From contig NZ_QMEL01000003.1 of NCBI RefSeq assembly GCF_003390885.1, forward strand, positions 310,001 through 374,000: a stretch of 64,000 nt of DNA, in the 5' to 3' direction. A program made the position numbers and the translations under genes. Shown piece after piece: positions 26,451 to 37,385 of the stretch (within the stretch, counting starts at the first letter, position 1; each line of letters opens with the position of its first letter). The DNA is from Pelagibacterium sediminicola. GTDB taxonomy: Bacteria; Pseudomonadota; Alphaproteobacteria; Rhizobiales; Devosiaceae. The notes beneath the pieces are model-generated. The model was not told the origin of the DNA, made no database searches, and was given only the letters and a program-made list of their open reading frames with translations.

Positions 26451-27992
26451 ATGCAGTCCTCGCACCCCATGGTGGAAAATTTGGCCCAACCCCGCGCGAC
26501 GACAGACCATCTCACCGGACTCGATCTCGACATGAATGGTGACACGCTGCGCGAAGAGTGCGGCGTGTTCGGCATTTTAGGCCATGAGGATGCCGCGGCC
26601 CTCACCGCGCTGGGGCTTCACGCCCTCCAGCATCGCGGACAGGAAGCGGCCGGCATCGTTTCGTTCGATGGCGTCCATTTCAATTCCGAGCGCCATCTGG
26701 GGCTGGTGGGCGACAGGTTCACCGACGCCGCCACCCTTGCCCGCCTGCCCGGCAACCTCGCCATGGGCCATGTGCGCTATTCCACCACCGGGGAAACCGT
26801 CTTGCGCAACGTCCAGCCGCTCTTTGCCGAGCTGGAAGTCGGCGGCATCGCGATTGCGCACAACGGCAATCTCACCAACGGGCTGGCCTTGCGCCGCCGC
26901 CTCATCGCGCAGGGCGCTATCTACCAGTCGACTTCAGACACCGAGGCCGTGCTGCACCTGATCGCCCGTTCCCAGCGCACCGGTTCCGCCGAGCGCTTCA
27001 TCGACGCGCTGGGCGCCCTCGAGGGCGCCTATGCGATGGTGGCCATGACCCGCACCAAGCTGATCGGCGCGCGCGACCCCAACGGCATCCGCCCGCTGGT
27101 GCTGGGCGAATTGGGCGGCAGGCCCATCTTTGCCTCGGAAACCTGCGCACTCGACATCATCGGCGCCAATTTCGTGCGCGATGTCGAGAACGGCGAGGTG
27201 ATCGTGTGCGAGATGCAGCCGGATGGCGAGATCACCATCGACAGCTTCAAGCCCTTTCCGCCGCGCCGCGAGCGGGTGTGCCTGTTCGAGTACGTCTATT
27301 TCGCCCGCCCCGACTCGGTAGTCGCCGGGCGTTCAGTCTATGGCGCGCGCAAGAACATGGGCATCAATCTGGCCGGGGAAGCGCCGGTCGAGGCCGACGT
27401 GGTCGTGCCGGTGCCCGATGGCGGCACCCCCGCCGCGCTCGGCTATGCGCAGGCCTCGGGCATCCCTTTTGAATACGGCATCATCCGCAACCACTATGTC
27501 GGACGCACCTTCATCGAGCCCACCCAGTCGATCCGGGCGCTCGGGGTGAAGCTCAAGCATTCGGCCAACCGCACCGCAATCGCGGGCAAGCGCGTCGTGC
27601 TGGTCGATGATTCCATCGTGCGCGGCACGACATCGCTCAAGATCGTGCAGATGATCCGCGACGCGGGCGCGCGCGAGGTTCACTTCCGGGTCGCCAGCCC
27701 CATGATCTATCATTCCGATTATTACGGCATCGACACCCCCGACCCCGAAAAGCTGCTGGCCAACCAGTATGCGACCATCGATGAGATGTGCCGCTATATC
27801 GGGGCCGATTCCCTCCAGTTCCTCTCCATCGACGGGCTTTACCTCGCCGTTGGCGGCGAGAAGCGCGACGCGCAGGCGCCGCAGTTCACCGATCATTACT
27901 TCACAGGGGACTATCCCACCCCGCTCACCGACCTCAAAGGGCGCGGCAAGCGCGATCCCAAGCAGGTCTCAATGCTGAGAGAAGCCGTTTGA
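26451..27992 (+). CDS. purF: Amidophosphoribosyltransferase
   Basis: First committed step of purine synthesis: PRPP plus glutamine to phosphoribosylamine. From the ATG at 26451 the protein has 513 residues. The nucleophile Cys is residue 37 (LREECGVFGI), giving a 36-residue leader before the mature N-terminus; the ATG at 26532 would give a more usual nine. The PRPP-binding motif is VVLVDDSIVRGTTS. Downstream the SDR gene starts three bases after the stop. Confidence 0.95.
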   Translation: MQSSHPMVENLAQPRATTDHLTGLDLDMNGDTLREECGVFGILGHEDAAALTALGLHALQHRGQEAAGIVSFDGVHFNSERHLGLVGDRFTDAATLARLPGNLAMGHVRYSTTGETVLRNVQPLFAELEVGGIAIAHNGNLTNGLALRRRLIAQGAIYQSTSDTEAVLHLIARSQRTGSAERFIDALGALEGAYAMVAMTRTKLIGARDPNGIRPLVLGELGGRPIFASETCALDIIGANFVRDVENGEVIVCEMQPDGEITIDSFKPFPPRRERVCLFEYVYFARPDSVVAGRSVYGARKNMGINLAGEAPVEADVVVPVPDGGTPAALGYAQASGIPFEYGIIRNHYVGRTFIEPTQSIRALGVKLKHSANRTAIAGKRVVLVDDSIVRGTTSLKIVQMIRDAGAREVHFRVASPMIYHSDYYGIDTPDPEKLLANQYATIDEMCRYIGADSLQFLSIDGLYLAVGGEKRDAQAPQFTDHYFTGDYPTPLTDLKGRGKRDPKQVSMLREAV

Positions 27993-27994
27993 GC

Positions 27995-28726
27995 ATGTCT
28001 GTAAATCAGGATCTGGCCGGACGCGTCGTCCTGGTCACCGGGGCCTCGCGTGGCCTGGGCTATGCCGCCGCCAAGAACGCCGCTGCACGCGGCGCCCATA
28101 TTGTTGCCGTGGCGCGCACCGTTGGCGGGCTCGAAGACCTCGACGACGAGATCCAGGCGCTGGGTTCCTCGACGACACTGGTGCCGATGGACCTCACCGA
28201 TGGCGATGCCATCGACCGGCTGGGCGCGGCGATCTTCGAGCGCTGGGGCCTGCTCGACGGGCTGATCGGCAATGCCGGGGCTCTGGGCGTGCTTTCGCCC
28301 CTGCCCCACATCGCGCCCAAGGAATTTGCCAAGGTCTTTGCCGTCAATGTCGGGGCGAACTATCGGCTGATCCGCTCGGTCGATCTGCTGTTGCGCCAAT
28401 CCGATGCCGGGCGCGCGGTTTTTGTCTCCTCGGGTGCCGCACTTTCCGCCAAGCCCTATTGGGGCCTTTACGCCGCCTCCAAGGCCGCGCTCGATGCCAT
28501 GATCAAAAGCTATGCGGGGGAAATGGCCATCACCAACGTCAAGGCCAACGTCTTTTATCCCGGCCAGGTCCGGACCGCCATGCGCGCCAAGGCCATGCCC
28601 GGCGAAGACCCCGAAACCCTCCCCGCCCCCGACGAGATCGCCCCCAAAATGGTCGACCTCATCTCCCCGGCCTACGACAAGACCGGCATGCGGGTGGATG
28701 TACTGACCGGCGAGGAGCCGCTTTAA
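27995..28726 (+). CDS. SDR family NAD(P)-dependent oxidoreductase
   Basis: 243-residue short-chain dehydrogenase starting at ATG 27995, just after purF. It shows the cofactor motif VTGASRGLGYAAA, GNAGALG in place of NNAG, Ser in FVSSGAAL and the catalytic YAASK. The substrate is unknown. A purF-SDR pair is common in Hyphomicrobiales and they are probably co-transcribed. It is followed by a 310-base gap with palindromic repeats. Confidence 0.85.
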   Translation: MSVNQDLAGRVVLVTGASRGLGYAAAKNAAARGAHIVAVARTVGGLEDLDDEIQALGSSTTLVPMDLTDGDAIDRLGAAIFERWGLLDGLIGNAGALGVLSPLPHIAPKEFAKVFAVNVGANYRLIRSVDLLLRQSDAGRAVFVSSGAALSAKPYWGLYAASKAALDAMIKSYAGEMAITNVKANVFYPGQVRTAMRAKAMPGEDPETLPAPDEIAPKMVDLISPAYDKTGMRVDVLTGEEPL

Positions 28727-28760
28727 CAGCAGTCCCGCGTTTGTCGCCAGTACCGTATGG

Positions 28761-28847
28761 ACCCCGGGAACAAATCCCGGGGTAACATCGGAACTGGGGC
28801 AAATTTTAGCCAGACATTCCATTATCATTCCGGCATTTGTTGCCGGA
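28761..28847. repeat. Two dispersed palindromes after the SDR gene
   Basis: ACCCCGGGA (28761-28769) pairs with TCCCGGGGT (28775-28783) around ACAAA. CCGGCA (28831-28836) pairs with TGCCGG (28842-28847) around TTTGT and is followed by TCCAGAGC. The arms, five-base loops and TCCAG flank match hairpins at 13448-13470 and 25494-25514. The rest of the 28727-29036 gap shows nothing else I can name. Confidence 0.55.
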
Positions 28848-29036
28848 GTCCAGAGCGATGCCGCCCTGATCGTCAAAGCTCGTTTTTCTGCAAAGAAATC
28901 GCCGCTCCATCCAACCTGCGCGACAATCGCCGGTTGCCTTGGCGTGGGCTCGGGCCATTCGGAGGGGTGCCCGCAAAAATTTGACTGAACGAATTGAACG
29001 GAAATCGTTTTCCCGTTCAACTATGGCCTGGTAAAA

Positions 29037-30479
29037 CTACTTACCGTCATCGTCCACATACGGGTTTTTGCCGCCACGGACCCACAACCGGATCGGCGTG
29101 CCGAACAATCCGAAATCCTGCCGCAGCCCGTTGATGAGGTAGCGCTGGTAGGCCATGGGCAGGGCATCGGGGCGGGAGACGAAGACGATGAAGCTGGGGG
29201 GCCTCGTCTTGGCCTGGGTCATGTAGCGCAGCTTGAGCCGGCGCCCCGAGACCGCCGGGGGCGGATGGTGCTCGATCAGCGCGGCGAGCCAGCGGTTGAG
29301 CTTGGCGGTCCTGATCTTGACGTTCCAGACCCGTTCGATATCGAAGACGGCCTTCATCAGCCGGTCGATATTGCGCCCCTGCAAGCCTGACAGCGTCACC
29401 AGCGGGATGCCGCGAAGCTGGGGCAGCAGCCGCTCGCACTGCTCACGCAGTTCGGCCAGCCTGGCGTTCTTGTCTTCGACGAGGTCCCACTTGTTGACGG
29501 CGATGACCATGGCCCGCCCCTCGCGCTCGACGAGGTCGGCCAGTGCAAGGTCCTGCTTCTCGAAAGGAACCGTCGCATCGAGCAGCAGCACCACCACCTC
29601 GGCGTACTGGATCGAGCGCAGGCTATCGGCCACCGAGAGCTTTTCGAGCTTGCCCTGCACACGCGCCTTGCGGCGGATACCGGCGGTATCGACGAGGTTG
29701 ATGACCCGGCCTTCCCATTCCCACGGCACCATGATCGAATCGCGGGTGATGCCTGCTTCCGGCCCCGTCAGCAGGCGTTCGGCACCCACCATGCGGTTGA
29801 TGAGCGTCGACTTGCCCGCGTTGGGGCGGCCCACGATGGCCACATTCAGATAGCGGTTGGGGTTCCAGCGCATGGGCGCGGTGTCGCCCGCCTGATCTTC
29901 GCCCTCGTCCTCATCGACGTCGACGTCGGTGGCGGGCTTTTGCACCATCTCGTAGTCGAACTCTTCGGCTTTCACCGCCTCCGCCTTGTCCACGGCCTGC
30001 GAGATGATCGTATAAAGATCGGCCAGCCCCAGCCCGTGCTCGGCGGAAAGCGGGATCGCCTCGCCGAATCCCAGGCTATAGGCCTCGATCAGCCCGGCGT
30101 CCGCAGCCCTGCCCTCGGCCTTGTTGGCGATGAGGTGGATGGTCTTGCCGGCCCGGCGCAGAAGGCGGGCGAAATGTTCATCGGTCGGCGTAACGCCGGC
30201 GCGGGCGTCGATCATCATCAAGATGATGTCGGCCTCGGCAATGGCCATCTCCGTCTGGCGGCGCATGCGGGCTTCGAGGCTGTCGTCGTTGGCATCCTCA
30301 TAACCGGCGGTGTCGAGCAGGGTGAACGTCAGGTCGCCGATGCGGCCCAGCCCCTCGCGGCGGTCGCGGGTGACGCCGGGCGTGTCATCGACAATGGCAA
30401 GCTTTTTCCCCACCAGCCGGTTGAACAGCGTGGACTTGCCGACATTGGGGCGCCCGACGATGGCGACGGTAACGGACAT
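29037..30479 (-). CDS. der: Ribosome-associated GTPase Der (EngA)
   Basis: Essential GTPase for 50S assembly. The 480-residue protein has two G domains, with P-loops GRPNVGKST and GRPNAGKST, and G4 motifs NKAEG and NKWD. The C-terminal KH-like domain ends in the basic [18 protein letters not shown]. An acidic linker (about 190-205, rich in Asp/Glu) separates the G domains. It follows the TPR-like membrane protein gene after 27 bases. Confidence 0.96.
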   Translation of the reverse strand: MSVTVAIVGRPNVGKSTLFNRLVGKKLAIVDDTPGVTRDRREGLGRIGDLTFTLLDTAGYEDANDDSLEARMRRQTEMAIAEADIILMMIDARAGVTPTDEHFARLLRRAGKTIHLIANKAEGRAADAGLIEAYSLGFGEAIPLSAEHGLGLADLYTIISQAVDKAEAVKAEEFDYEMVQKPATDVDVDEDEGEDQAGDTAPMRWNPNRYLNVAIVGRPNAGKSTLINRMVGAERLLTGPEAGITRDSIMVPWEWEGRVINLVDTAGIRRKARVQGKLEKLSVADSLRSIQYAEVVVLLLDATVPFEKQDLALADLVEREGRAMVIAVNKWDLVEDKNARLAELREQCERLLPQLRGIPLVTLSGLQGRNIDRLMKAVFDIERVWNVKIRTAKLNRWLAALIEHHPPPAVSGRRLKLRYMTQAKTRPPSFIVFVSRPDALPMAYQRYLINGLRQDFGLFGTPIRLWVRGGKNPYVDDDGK

Positions 30480-30506
30480 ATCTGACTTTCGGCGTTCGAC
30501 GCGCGG

Positions 30507-31199
30507 TTATTCGGCCGGCTCGGGTTCGGCTTCCGAAGCGATCTCGATGCCAGCCGAGGCCAATTGCTCGAGATAGACATGGGCGCGAAGCTGCATCTCC
30601 TGCCCGGCGGCCTGGTCGGCGGCGATCGCCTCGAAACTGGCACTCGCCGCTTCAAGATCGCCCGCCTTGAAATAGGCCAGCCCCAGAGCCTCGCGGGCCT
30701 GGTTGCGCAGCGGGCTTTCCTCCCCGGTCAGGGTCCCGGCGCGCGCCTCGACAGCGGCCACATCGAGATGGTCGACCGCAAGATAGGCGCCTAGGATCAG
30801 CGCCAGCTCGCGCAGGCGGATTTCATTGAGCGAAGAGGATAGCGCATCATAAGCCGAGATCGCAGCGTCAGGATTGCCCTCCTCGGCCAGCAGCGATGCT
30901 GCGCGGAACTGTGCAAGTATGCCGTAACCGTTGGGGTCATTGGCAGCGATGGCTTCAAGCGCGGCCTGCGCTCCGGACAGGTCGCCGCGCTCGGCCAGCG
31001 AGATCGCGGTGTAATAACGTTCTGACGCCTCGGCGGCCGAGCTGTCGCGCCACCACTTCCAGGCCTCGTTGGCCGCGACGATCAAGACGATCAACACCGC
31101 CGCGCCGATGATGAAGGGCGCATAGCGCTTCCAGAACGCCTTGAGCTTGTCGCTCCGCAGTTCTTCTTCGACTTCGCGCAGGAAGGAATCTTCACTCAT
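30507..31199 (-). CDS. YfgM-like tetratricopeptide membrane protein
   Basis: 230 residues from the ATG at 31199 (MSEDSFLREVEEELRSDKLK). One membrane segment (FIIGAAVLIVLIVAANEAW) is followed by TPR-like helical pairs in the periplasm. The arrangement matches the YfgM/ancillary SecYEG translocon subunit family, which in many proteobacteria lies beside der. Substrates here are unknown. A short in-frame N-terminal extension was rejected. Confidence 0.8.
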   Translation of the reverse strand: MSEDSFLREVEEELRSDKLKAFWKRYAPFIIGAAVLIVLIVAANEAWKWWRDSSAAEASERYYTAISLAERGDLSGAQAALEAIAANDPNGYGILAQFRAASLLAEEGNPDAAISAYDALSSSLNEIRLRELALILGAYLAVDHLDVAAVEARAGTLTGEESPLRNQAREALGLAYFKAGDLEAASASFEAIAADQAAGQEMQLRAHVYLEQLASAGIEIASEAEPEPAE

Positions 31200-31318
31200 C
31201 GGGTTCGGCCCTGAAATTCTTTGCAAATCGGGGCGGACAATAGTGTCCCCGCCCTCATAATGCAATCACGGCTTGGGAGGACGACAGGGCAATCTCATAT
31301 GCTTCGGCTTTCGCCGAA

Positions 31319-31437
31319 TCCCCCCTCCCAACCTCCCCCACAAGGAGGGAGGTGCTGGCCTTGTGCGTATGAGAGCGCCCAGGAAAAGAAAGCACCCTCC
31401 CCTTGATGGGGAGGGCTGGGGAGGGGTGAAGCCACAA
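31319..31437. repeat. Dispersed GC-rich palindromic element upstream of the YfgM-like gene
   Basis: CCCTCCCC (31395-31402) pairs with GGGGAGGG (31408-31415) around TTGAT, and a weaker CCTCCC/GGGAGG stem lies around 31331-31352. It resembles the element at 610-735. It occupies most of the 377-base gap between acs and the YfgM-like gene. I see no coding sequence in that gap. Confidence 0.55.
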
Positions 31438-31576
31438 GCGCAGATTCACATGCGATAGCACTGAGGGGGACGGGGCGGCGTTCTCGTCCCGTCGCGTGAA
31501 AATATTTTTGCCCCGCCGGCGTGCAGCAGGGCCGCGCGCAAGCAGGTCGAAAAAAGCTAAATTCATCAACCGGTTG

Positions 31577-33508
31577 TCAGATGTTTAGCCTCTTCTCGAT
31601 GAGATCGTCGACAACCGCAGGATCGGCCAGCGTCGAGGTATCGCCGAGCGAGCCGTAATCGTTCTCCGCGATTTTCCTCAGGATCCGGCGCATGATCTTG
31701 CCCGAACGGGTCTTTGGCAGGTTCGTGGCGAACTGGATAAGGTCGGGCGTCGCGATGGGGCCGATCTCCTTGCGTACCCATGCTTTGAGTTCGGCTTCGA
31801 GTTCTGGCGTCACGGTTTCACCGGCCATCAGCGTCACGTAGCAATAGATGCCCTGCCCCTTGAGCTTATGGGGATAACCCACGACGGCGGCTTCGGAAAT
31901 CTTGGGGTGGGCAACCAGCGCGCTTTCGATTTCCGCCGTTCCCAACCGGTGCCCGGAGATGTTGAGCACGTCATCGACCCGCCCCGTGATCCAGTAATAG
32001 CCATCCGCATCCCTGCGGCAGCCATCGCCGGTGAAGTAATAGCCCTTGTATTGCTGGAAATAGGTTTCCTTGAAGCGCTGGTGATCGCCCCAGACGGTGC
32101 GCATCTGCCCCGGCCAGCTATCGGTGATGGCCAGCACCCCCGAGGCTTCCGTCTCGGTGATCTCCTTGCCCGTTTCGGGATTGAGGATCACGGGTTTTAT
32201 CCCGAAGAACGGCAGCGTCGCGGACCCCGGCTTGGTGGGGATGACGCCCGGCAGCGGCGTGATCATCGTGGCGCCGGTTTCGGTCTGCCACCACGTATCG
32301 ACGATCTCGCATCGTCCGCGCCCGACATTCTTGTGATACCAGTGCCAGGCTTCCGGGTTGATCGGCTCGCCGACCGTACCGATCAAACGCAGGCTCGAAA
32401 TGTCGGCCTTTTTCAAGAACTCCTCACCCGCCCCCATCAGCGCGCGGATCGCGGTGGGGGCGGTATAGAAGATACTGACCTTGTGGCGCTCGACGGCCTG
32501 CCAGAAGCGCGAGGCGTCGGGCCATGAGGGGATGCCCTCGAAGATCAGCGAAGTGACGCCGTTGGCGAGCGGGCCATAAACGATATAGGTGTGGCCGGTG
32601 ACCCAGCCCACATCCGCCGAGCACCAATAGACGTCGCCCGGGCGTGGATCGAAGATCATCTCGTGAGTCATCGCGGCCCAGACGAGATAGCCGCCGGTGG
32701 TGTGCAGCACGCCCTTGGGCTTGCCGGTGGACCCGGAGGTATAAAGGATGAACAGCGGGTCCTCCGCGTTCATCGGCTCGGGCTCGCAGACCGGCTCGAC
32801 GGCGGCCGCCGCGTCGTGCCACCACATGTCGCGACTGCCTTTCATGGCGATATCGTTGCCGGTATTGGCGAAGACGATCACCTTCTCGACGCCAGGGCAA
32901 TCCTCGAGCGCGATATCGACATTGGCCTTGAGCGCCACCGTCTTGCCGCCGCGCCGCCCCTCGTCGGCGGTGATGACGACGCGGCTATCGCAGTCGTTGA
33001 TGCGTCCGGCCAGCGCGTCAGGCGAGAATCCGCCGAACACCACCGAATGCACCGCCCCGATGCGCGCGCAGGCCAGCATGGCATAGGCGGCGGCCGGGAT
33101 CATCGGCAGATAGATGGTGACGCGATGGCCTTTCCTGACGCCCAGCCCCTTGAGCACATTGGCGAGGCGGCACACCTCGTCGTGAAGCTGCCGGTAGGTG
33201 ATGTTGAGGGCTTCGTCAGCCGGATCGTCAGGCTCCCAGATGAGCGCCGTCTGATCGGCCCGCTCTTTCAGGTGCCGGTCGATGCAGTTGGCGGATACGT
33301 TGAGGACGCCGTCCTCGAACCATTTGACGGAGATATCGGGCCAGGCAAACGTTGCGTTCCTGGCCTTCGAATACGGCTTGATCCAGTCGAGGCGTCTGCC
33401 CTCTTCCATCCAGAACGCTTCGGGATCGGCGATCGAGGCCTCGTATTTCTCCGCAAAGCTTTCCGGGGTTAGACGCGTGTGCCGGGTGAGGAAAGCGTGG
33501 CTGTTCAT
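31577..33508 (-). CDS. acs: Acetate-CoA ligase (acetyl-CoA synthetase)
   Basis: Converts acetate, ATP and CoA to acetyl-CoA. The ATG at 33508 is chosen because AAGGA lies seven bases before it, whereas an ATG two codons earlier abuts that site; this gives 643 residues. ANL signatures are [14 protein letters not shown] and the C-terminal [10 protein letters not shown] with the lysine that is acetylated in homologues. It lies downstream of the livKHMGF genes on the same strand with a 96-base gap containing a strong hairpin. Confidence 0.96.
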   Translation of the reverse strand: MNSHAFLTRHTRLTPESFAEKYEASIADPEAFWMEEGRRLDWIKPYSKARNATFAWPDISVKWFEDGVLNVSANCIDRHLKERADQTALIWEPDDPADEALNITYRQLHDEVCRLANVLKGLGVRKGHRVTIYLPMIPAAAYAMLACARIGAVHSVVFGGFSPDALAGRINDCDSRVVITADEGRRGGKTVALKANVDIALEDCPGVEKVIVFANTGNDIAMKGSRDMWWHDAAAAVEPVCEPEPMNAEDPLFILYTSGSTGKPKGVLHTTGGYLVWAAMTHEMIFDPRPGDVYWCSADVGWVTGHTYIVYGPLANGVTSLIFEGIPSWPDASRFWQAVERHKVSIFYTAPTAIRALMGAGEEFLKKADISSLRLIGTVGEPINPEAWHWYHKNVGRGRCEIVDTWWQTETGATMITPLPGVIPTKPGSATLPFFGIKPVILNPETGKEITETEASGVLAITDSWPGQMRTVWGDHQRFKETYFQQYKGYYFTGDGCRRDADGYYWITGRVDDVLNISGHRLGTAEIESALVAHPKISEAAVVGYPHKLKGQGIYCYVTLMAGETVTPELEAELKAWVRKEIGPIATPDLIQFATNLPKTRSGKIMRRILRKIAENDYGSLGDTSTLADPAVVDDLIEKRLNI

Positions 33509-33533
33509 TTCCATATCCTTGACTGCAATAGGG

Positions 33534-33557
33534 TGCGGAGGGGTGGGGCCCTCCGCA
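33534..33557 (-). promoter_or_regulatory. Hairpin in the acs leader
   Basis: TGCGGAGGG (33534-33542) pairs perfectly with CCCTCCGCA (33549-33557) around GTGGGG, 26 bases before the acs start codon. No T-run follows on the minus strand. It could separate liv and acs expression by processing or attenuation, or simply mark the end of the liv message. Confidence 0.4.
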
Positions 33558-33604
33558 GCCTGCACCCGGTTAAGAGCACAGGCATCCGGTTCGGGAACGC
33601 GGGG

Positions 33605-34357
33605 CTAGACGGCGAGGTATTCGCGCCTGAGTTCCGCGTTGTCGAGCACGTCCTGGGCGGAGCCGACGAACACGACCTCGCCCGTATCGAGGATCACCGC
33701 CCGATCGGCGAGCTTGAGCGCGGCAATCGCGTTCTGCTCGACGATGATGGAGGTGATGCCCAGTTCCTTGATCTCCTTGAGAATGCCCTCGATCTCCTGC
33801 ACGATGACCGGGGCCAGCCCTTCATAGGGTTCATCGAGCAGCAAAAGCTTGATGTCGCGGGCCAGCGCCCGGGCGATGGCGAGCATCTGCTGCTCGCCGC
33901 CCGAAAGCGTCGTTCCTTCCTGCCTTCGGCGCTCGGCAAGGCGCGGGAAGTGACCATAGATGCGGTCCAGCTCCCACCCCTTCCCCGGCGCGACCTGGGC
34001 CAGCGTGAGGTTTTCCTCCACCGTCAGCCCCTGAATGATGCGGCGGTCTTCGGGGACCAGCTGGATGCCGGCCTGCGCCGCCTCGAACGATTTCATGGCG
34101 TGAACCGGCTGGCCATCGAGCCAGATTTCACCAGCCTGAAGCTGGGGGTTGTCGAGCCGGGCGATGGTCCGCAGCGTCGAGGTCTTGCCCGCGCCGTTGC
34201 GGCCCAGAAGCGCAAGGATCTCGCCGTGATTGACCGAGAGCGACACGCCCTGGACGATATAGCTTTCCCCGTAATAGGCGTGGATATTGTCCACCTTGAA
34301 GAACGAGGCGGTCTCCGTGGCGGCGGCGGGCCTGATATCAGTTGCCTGGGCGTTCAT
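33605..34357 (-). CDS. livF: Branched-chain-amino-acid-type ABC transporter ATP-binding protein LivF
   Basis: 250 residues from the ATG at 34357, which overlaps the livG stop by four bases. Walker A is GRNGAGKTS, the signature LSGGEQQMLAIARAL and Walker B LLLLDEPYEGLAP; the EPYEGLAP form is typical of LivF. An N-terminal extension of about 20 residues precedes the ABC domain. Last gene of the livKHMGF series; acs follows. Confidence 0.92.
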   Translation of the reverse strand: MNAQATDIRPAAATETASFFKVDNIHAYYGESYIVQGVSLSVNHGEILALLGRNGAGKTSTLRTIARLDNPQLQAGEIWLDGQPVHAMKSFEAAQAGIQLVPEDRRIIQGLTVEENLTLAQVAPGKGWELDRIYGHFPRLAERRRQEGTTLSGGEQQMLAIARALARDIKLLLLDEPYEGLAPVIVQEIEGILKEIKELGITSIIVEQNAIAALKLADRAVILDTGEVVFVGSAQDVLDNAELRREYLAV

Positions 34358-35124
34358 GTGTAGGCTCCTCCAAGATAGGCTTCCTGCACGCGCGGGTCGC
34401 CCTTGATCTCCGAGGGCAGACCCTCGGCGATGATGCGCCCGCCCGCGAGCACCGACATCCGGTCGGCCAGCGAGAACACGACGTGCATGTCGTGCTCGAT
34501 GATGACCTTGGTCATGCCGCGCGCCTTGATCTTTTTCAAAAGCTCGATGGTGGTGTTGGTGTCGTGACGGCTCATGCCGGCGGTAGGCTCGTCGAGCAGC
34601 AGCAGGCGCGGCTTCTGGATAAGGCACATGGCCAGTTCCAGCCGCCGCTTGTCGCCGCGCGAGAGCGCCCCGGAATTGACGCCCCGCCTTTCGATCAGCC
34701 CCACATCCTCGAGTATCGCCTCGGCTTCCTCGCGGATTTCCGTCTCGTTATCGGTCGAGCGGAACATGTTGATCCTGAACGCTCCGTCGCGGCGTGCAAA
34801 GGCCGGCGTCATCACGTTCTGCAGGACGGAGAGATCGGCAAATATCTCCGGGGTCTGGAACACGCGGGCGACCCCGAGCTGGTTTATCTCGTGCGGTTTC
34901 TTGCCCGTCAGCACCGTTCCGTCGAAAACCACCGCCCCCGACGTCGGTGCAAGCCGCCCGATGATGACGTTGAGCAGGGTCGATTTTCCGGCCCCGTTGG
35001 GGCCGATAATCGCGTGCGTCTTGCCTTCCTCAATCTGGAGATCGATGTCGGCAAGGGCATGGAGCCCGCCAAAGCGCTTGTGCACATCGGCGACGTGGAG
35101 AACGACATTGTCCTTGGTTTCCAT
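34354..35124 (-). CDS. livG: Branched-chain-amino-acid-type ABC transporter ATP-binding protein LivG
   Basis: 256-residue ATPase with Walker A GPNGAGKST, signature ALSRGDKRRLELAMCL and Walker B LLLLDEPTAGMS followed by IEHDMHVVF. The RG in the signature replaces the usual GG, a variant seen in some LivG proteins. It is translationally coupled to livF and starts 12 bases after livM. Confidence 0.92.
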   Translation of the reverse strand: METKDNVVLHVADVHKRFGGLHALADIDLQIEEGKTHAIIGPNGAGKSTLLNVIIGRLAPTSGAVVFDGTVLTGKKPHEINQLGVARVFQTPEIFADLSVLQNVMTPAFARRDGAFRINMFRSTDNETEIREEAEAILEDVGLIERRGVNSGALSRGDKRRLELAMCLIQKPRLLLLDEPTAGMSRHDTNTTIELLKKIKARGMTKVIIEHDMHVVFSLADRMSVLAGGRIIAEGLPSEIKGDPRVQEAYLGGAYT

Positions 35125-35136
35125 TGTATCGTCTCC

Positions 35137-36291
35137 CTATTCCGCGGCCGAGGCCTTGGTGACCGGCTCCGGCGTTCGCCCGGTCCGATCCTTGAAGTAC
35201 GCGCTCAATCGCCGCACACCTTCCATCACGCCGCCCGGCAGGAATACGACGACCACCACGAAGAGCAGGCCGAGCGTCAGGTGCCAGCCCTCGCCGACGA
35301 ATTTGGACGAGACGGTTACCGCTACATCGCGCACGCCATCGGGCAGGAAGCCGAAGAAGCCGTTGAGCATGTTGTAGTTGATCGCCGAGAAGATGTTCTC
35401 GAAATACTCGATCAGCCAGGCGCCGATGACTGGCCCGAACAGCGTTCCCACACCACCCAGGATGGTCATGAGCACGACGTTGCCGGACTCGGTCCACTTC
35501 ATGCGCTCGGCGCCTGCCAGGGGATCGGTGACCGACATCAGCGCGCCGGCGAGCCCAGCAAACATGCCCGAGATGACGAACGCGGTGAGCAGGTAGGGTT
35601 TGATGTCAAAGCCCGTATAGCTCATGCGCATCTGGTTGGACTTGATGCTGCGCAGCGCCATGCCGAAGGGCGAAGCGAAAATCTTCTGCGAGATGAAGAA
35701 CGACAGGATCAGGACCACCGCGCAGAGATAAAAGCCGCCATATCCCCCCAGTTCCATGCCGAACAGGGTCGGGAACGGCAGGCCCGCGCCGTCGACCTGA
35801 TTGCCGAACGCCATATCGAGGACGCGCGGGTCGCCGCGCGCCAGCAGCAGGCCGGTTTCACCATTGGTGATCGGCGTCAGCACCGAATAGGCCAGGCTGT
35901 AGCTCATCTGCGCGAAGGCGAGTGTCAGGATCGAGAAATAGATGCCCGTGCGGCGCAGGCTGAAATAGCCGATGATGAGCGAGAACAGCCCCGCGACGAT
36001 GATGGCGAAGATGATGGCGGGCAGGATTTCCATACCCAGCAGCTTGAACGTCCATACGGTCGTGTACGAGCCGACGCCCAGGAAAGCTGCGTGACCGAAG
36101 CTGAGATAGCCGGTGAGCCCGAACAGGATGTTGAAGCCGATCGCAAAGATCGCGGCGATCGCGAATTTCTGCATGAGGCCGGGATAGGCCGCCCCGAACG
36201 GGGCGAGCCAGAGCGGCATGGCGACGACCACCGCGGCGAAGATGACGAGACTGATGAGGTCTTTTCTGGACAGTGAAAGCATGCCGATCAC
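35137..36291 (-). CDS. livM: Branched-chain-amino-acid-type ABC transporter permease LivM
   Basis: 384-residue permease with about nine or ten hydrophobic segments and the family motif [16 protein letters not shown] and the EAA-like region [19 protein letters not shown]. The start overlaps the livH stop by four bases. The C-terminal tail is charged and includes a RTGRTPEPV stretch. Confidence 0.92.
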   Translation of the reverse strand: MIGMLSLSRKDLISLVIFAAVVVAMPLWLAPFGAAYPGLMQKFAIAAIFAIGFNILFGLTGYLSFGHAAFLGVGSYTTVWTFKLLGMEILPAIIFAIIVAGLFSLIIGYFSLRRTGIYFSILTLAFAQMSYSLAYSVLTPITNGETGLLLARGDPRVLDMAFGNQVDGAGLPFPTLFGMELGGYGGFYLCAVVLILSFFISQKIFASPFGMALRSIKSNQMRMSYTGFDIKPYLLTAFVISGMFAGLAGALMSVTDPLAGAERMKWTESGNVVLMTILGGVGTLFGPVIGAWLIEYFENIFSAINYNMLNGFFGFLPDGVRDVAVTVSSKFVGEGWHLTLGLLFVVVVVFLPGGVMEGVRRLSAYFKDRTGRTPEPVTKASAAE

Positions 36292-37316
36292 CCTTCCATG
36301 ACGCCGCGCCGGCCCATGAGGCCGCGAGGCCGGACGAGCAGGATGACGACTGCAACGAGATAGATGATGACCTGATCGATGCCCGGGAAGATGGCTCTCA
36401 CCTCATTCATCGACGCAAAGGACTGGAGAATGCCGAGCAGGAACCCGGCGGCGACCGCCCCTCCCAGCGATCCCATTCCCCCCACCACCACGACCACGAA
36501 GGACAGGACGAGGAAGTCCATGCCCAGCATGTAGTTGGGCGCAAGCAATGGCGTGTACATGACCCCCGCCACGCCAGCGACGACCGCCGCGAGCCCGAAG
36601 ACCACGGTGAACCGCCGGTCGATATTGATGCCCAGGATCGATACGGCCTCCCGATCCGCCATGCCGGCACGAACGACCATGCCGTAGGTGGTGAACTGCA
36701 GGAACGCGAAGACTCCGGCGATCACGACGCCCGAGAACATGAGATAGATCAACCGCCACCAGGGATAGGTGATAGCGTGGGGCGCAAAGCCGAGCCAGCT
36801 TCCCACATCCGCCGCGCCGCGCAGGGCGGTGGGGATCGGCTGCGGGATGGGGTTGGGTCCGAAGAAGGTCTTGACGATCTCGGCGAGAACGATGGCAAGG
36901 CCGAACGTCACGAGGATCTGCTCGGCATGCGTGCGCTTGTAGAAATGCTTGATCAGGCCGCGCTCCATGGCAATGCCGATCAGGAGCATGAGCGGGACCG
37001 CGAGCAATATCGATATGGGCACGGAATAATCGACCAGCACGGCGCCGAAATCGCCCAGCCATGCCTGGATGACGGGCGTCTTGACCTCGAGAGGCGCTCC
37101 CCATGGAGATAGCTGTTCAGGGTCGATGGTGACTGTTTCAATCGTCAGCAGATATCTGAACGCCACAGCGCAAAAACAGCCAAGCATGAACAGCGCGCCA
37201 TGGGCGAAGTTCACGACACCGAGCGTGCCGAAAACGAGCGTGAGGCCAAGGGCGATGAGCGCGTAGGCGCCCCCCTTGTCCAACCCGTTCAGCAACTGGG
37301 TTAGGAAAACATTCAT
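36288..37316 (-). CDS. livH: Branched-chain-amino-acid-type ABC transporter permease LivH
   Basis: 342-residue permease with the N-terminal family motif [22 protein letters not shown] and [12 protein letters not shown] (both typical of LivH), and [17 protein letters not shown] near the C-terminus. It contains a periplasmic insertion around residues 70-95. It follows the binding-protein gene after 69 bases and is coupled to livM. Confidence 0.92.
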   Translation of the reverse strand: MNVFLTQLLNGLDKGGAYALIALGLTLVFGTLGVVNFAHGALFMLGCFCAVAFRYLLTIETVTIDPEQLSPWGAPLEVKTPVIQAWLGDFGAVLVDYSVPISILLAVPLMLLIGIAMERGLIKHFYKRTHAEQILVTFGLAIVLAEIVKTFFGPNPIPQPIPTALRGAADVGSWLGFAPHAITYPWWRLIYLMFSGVVIAGVFAFLQFTTYGMVVRAGMADREAVSILGINIDRRFTVVFGLAAVVAGVAGVMYTPLLAPNYMLGMDFLVLSFVVVVVGGMGSLGGAVAAGFLLGILQSFASMNEVRAIFPGIDQVIIYLVAVVILLVRPRGLMGRRGVMEG

Positions 37317-37385
37317 CGATGTAACTCTTCCGTGCGAAGCCTATCAGGGCCGGTCGCGCTCAGGGCGCGACCGGAAAGACCATCG

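Noticed and set aside
34342-36276. 644-residue plus-strand open frame opposite livG and livM
   Set aside because: Shadow of GC-rich genes: rich in Arg, Asp, His and Gln with no domain, while the minus strand has complete ABC transporter motifs.
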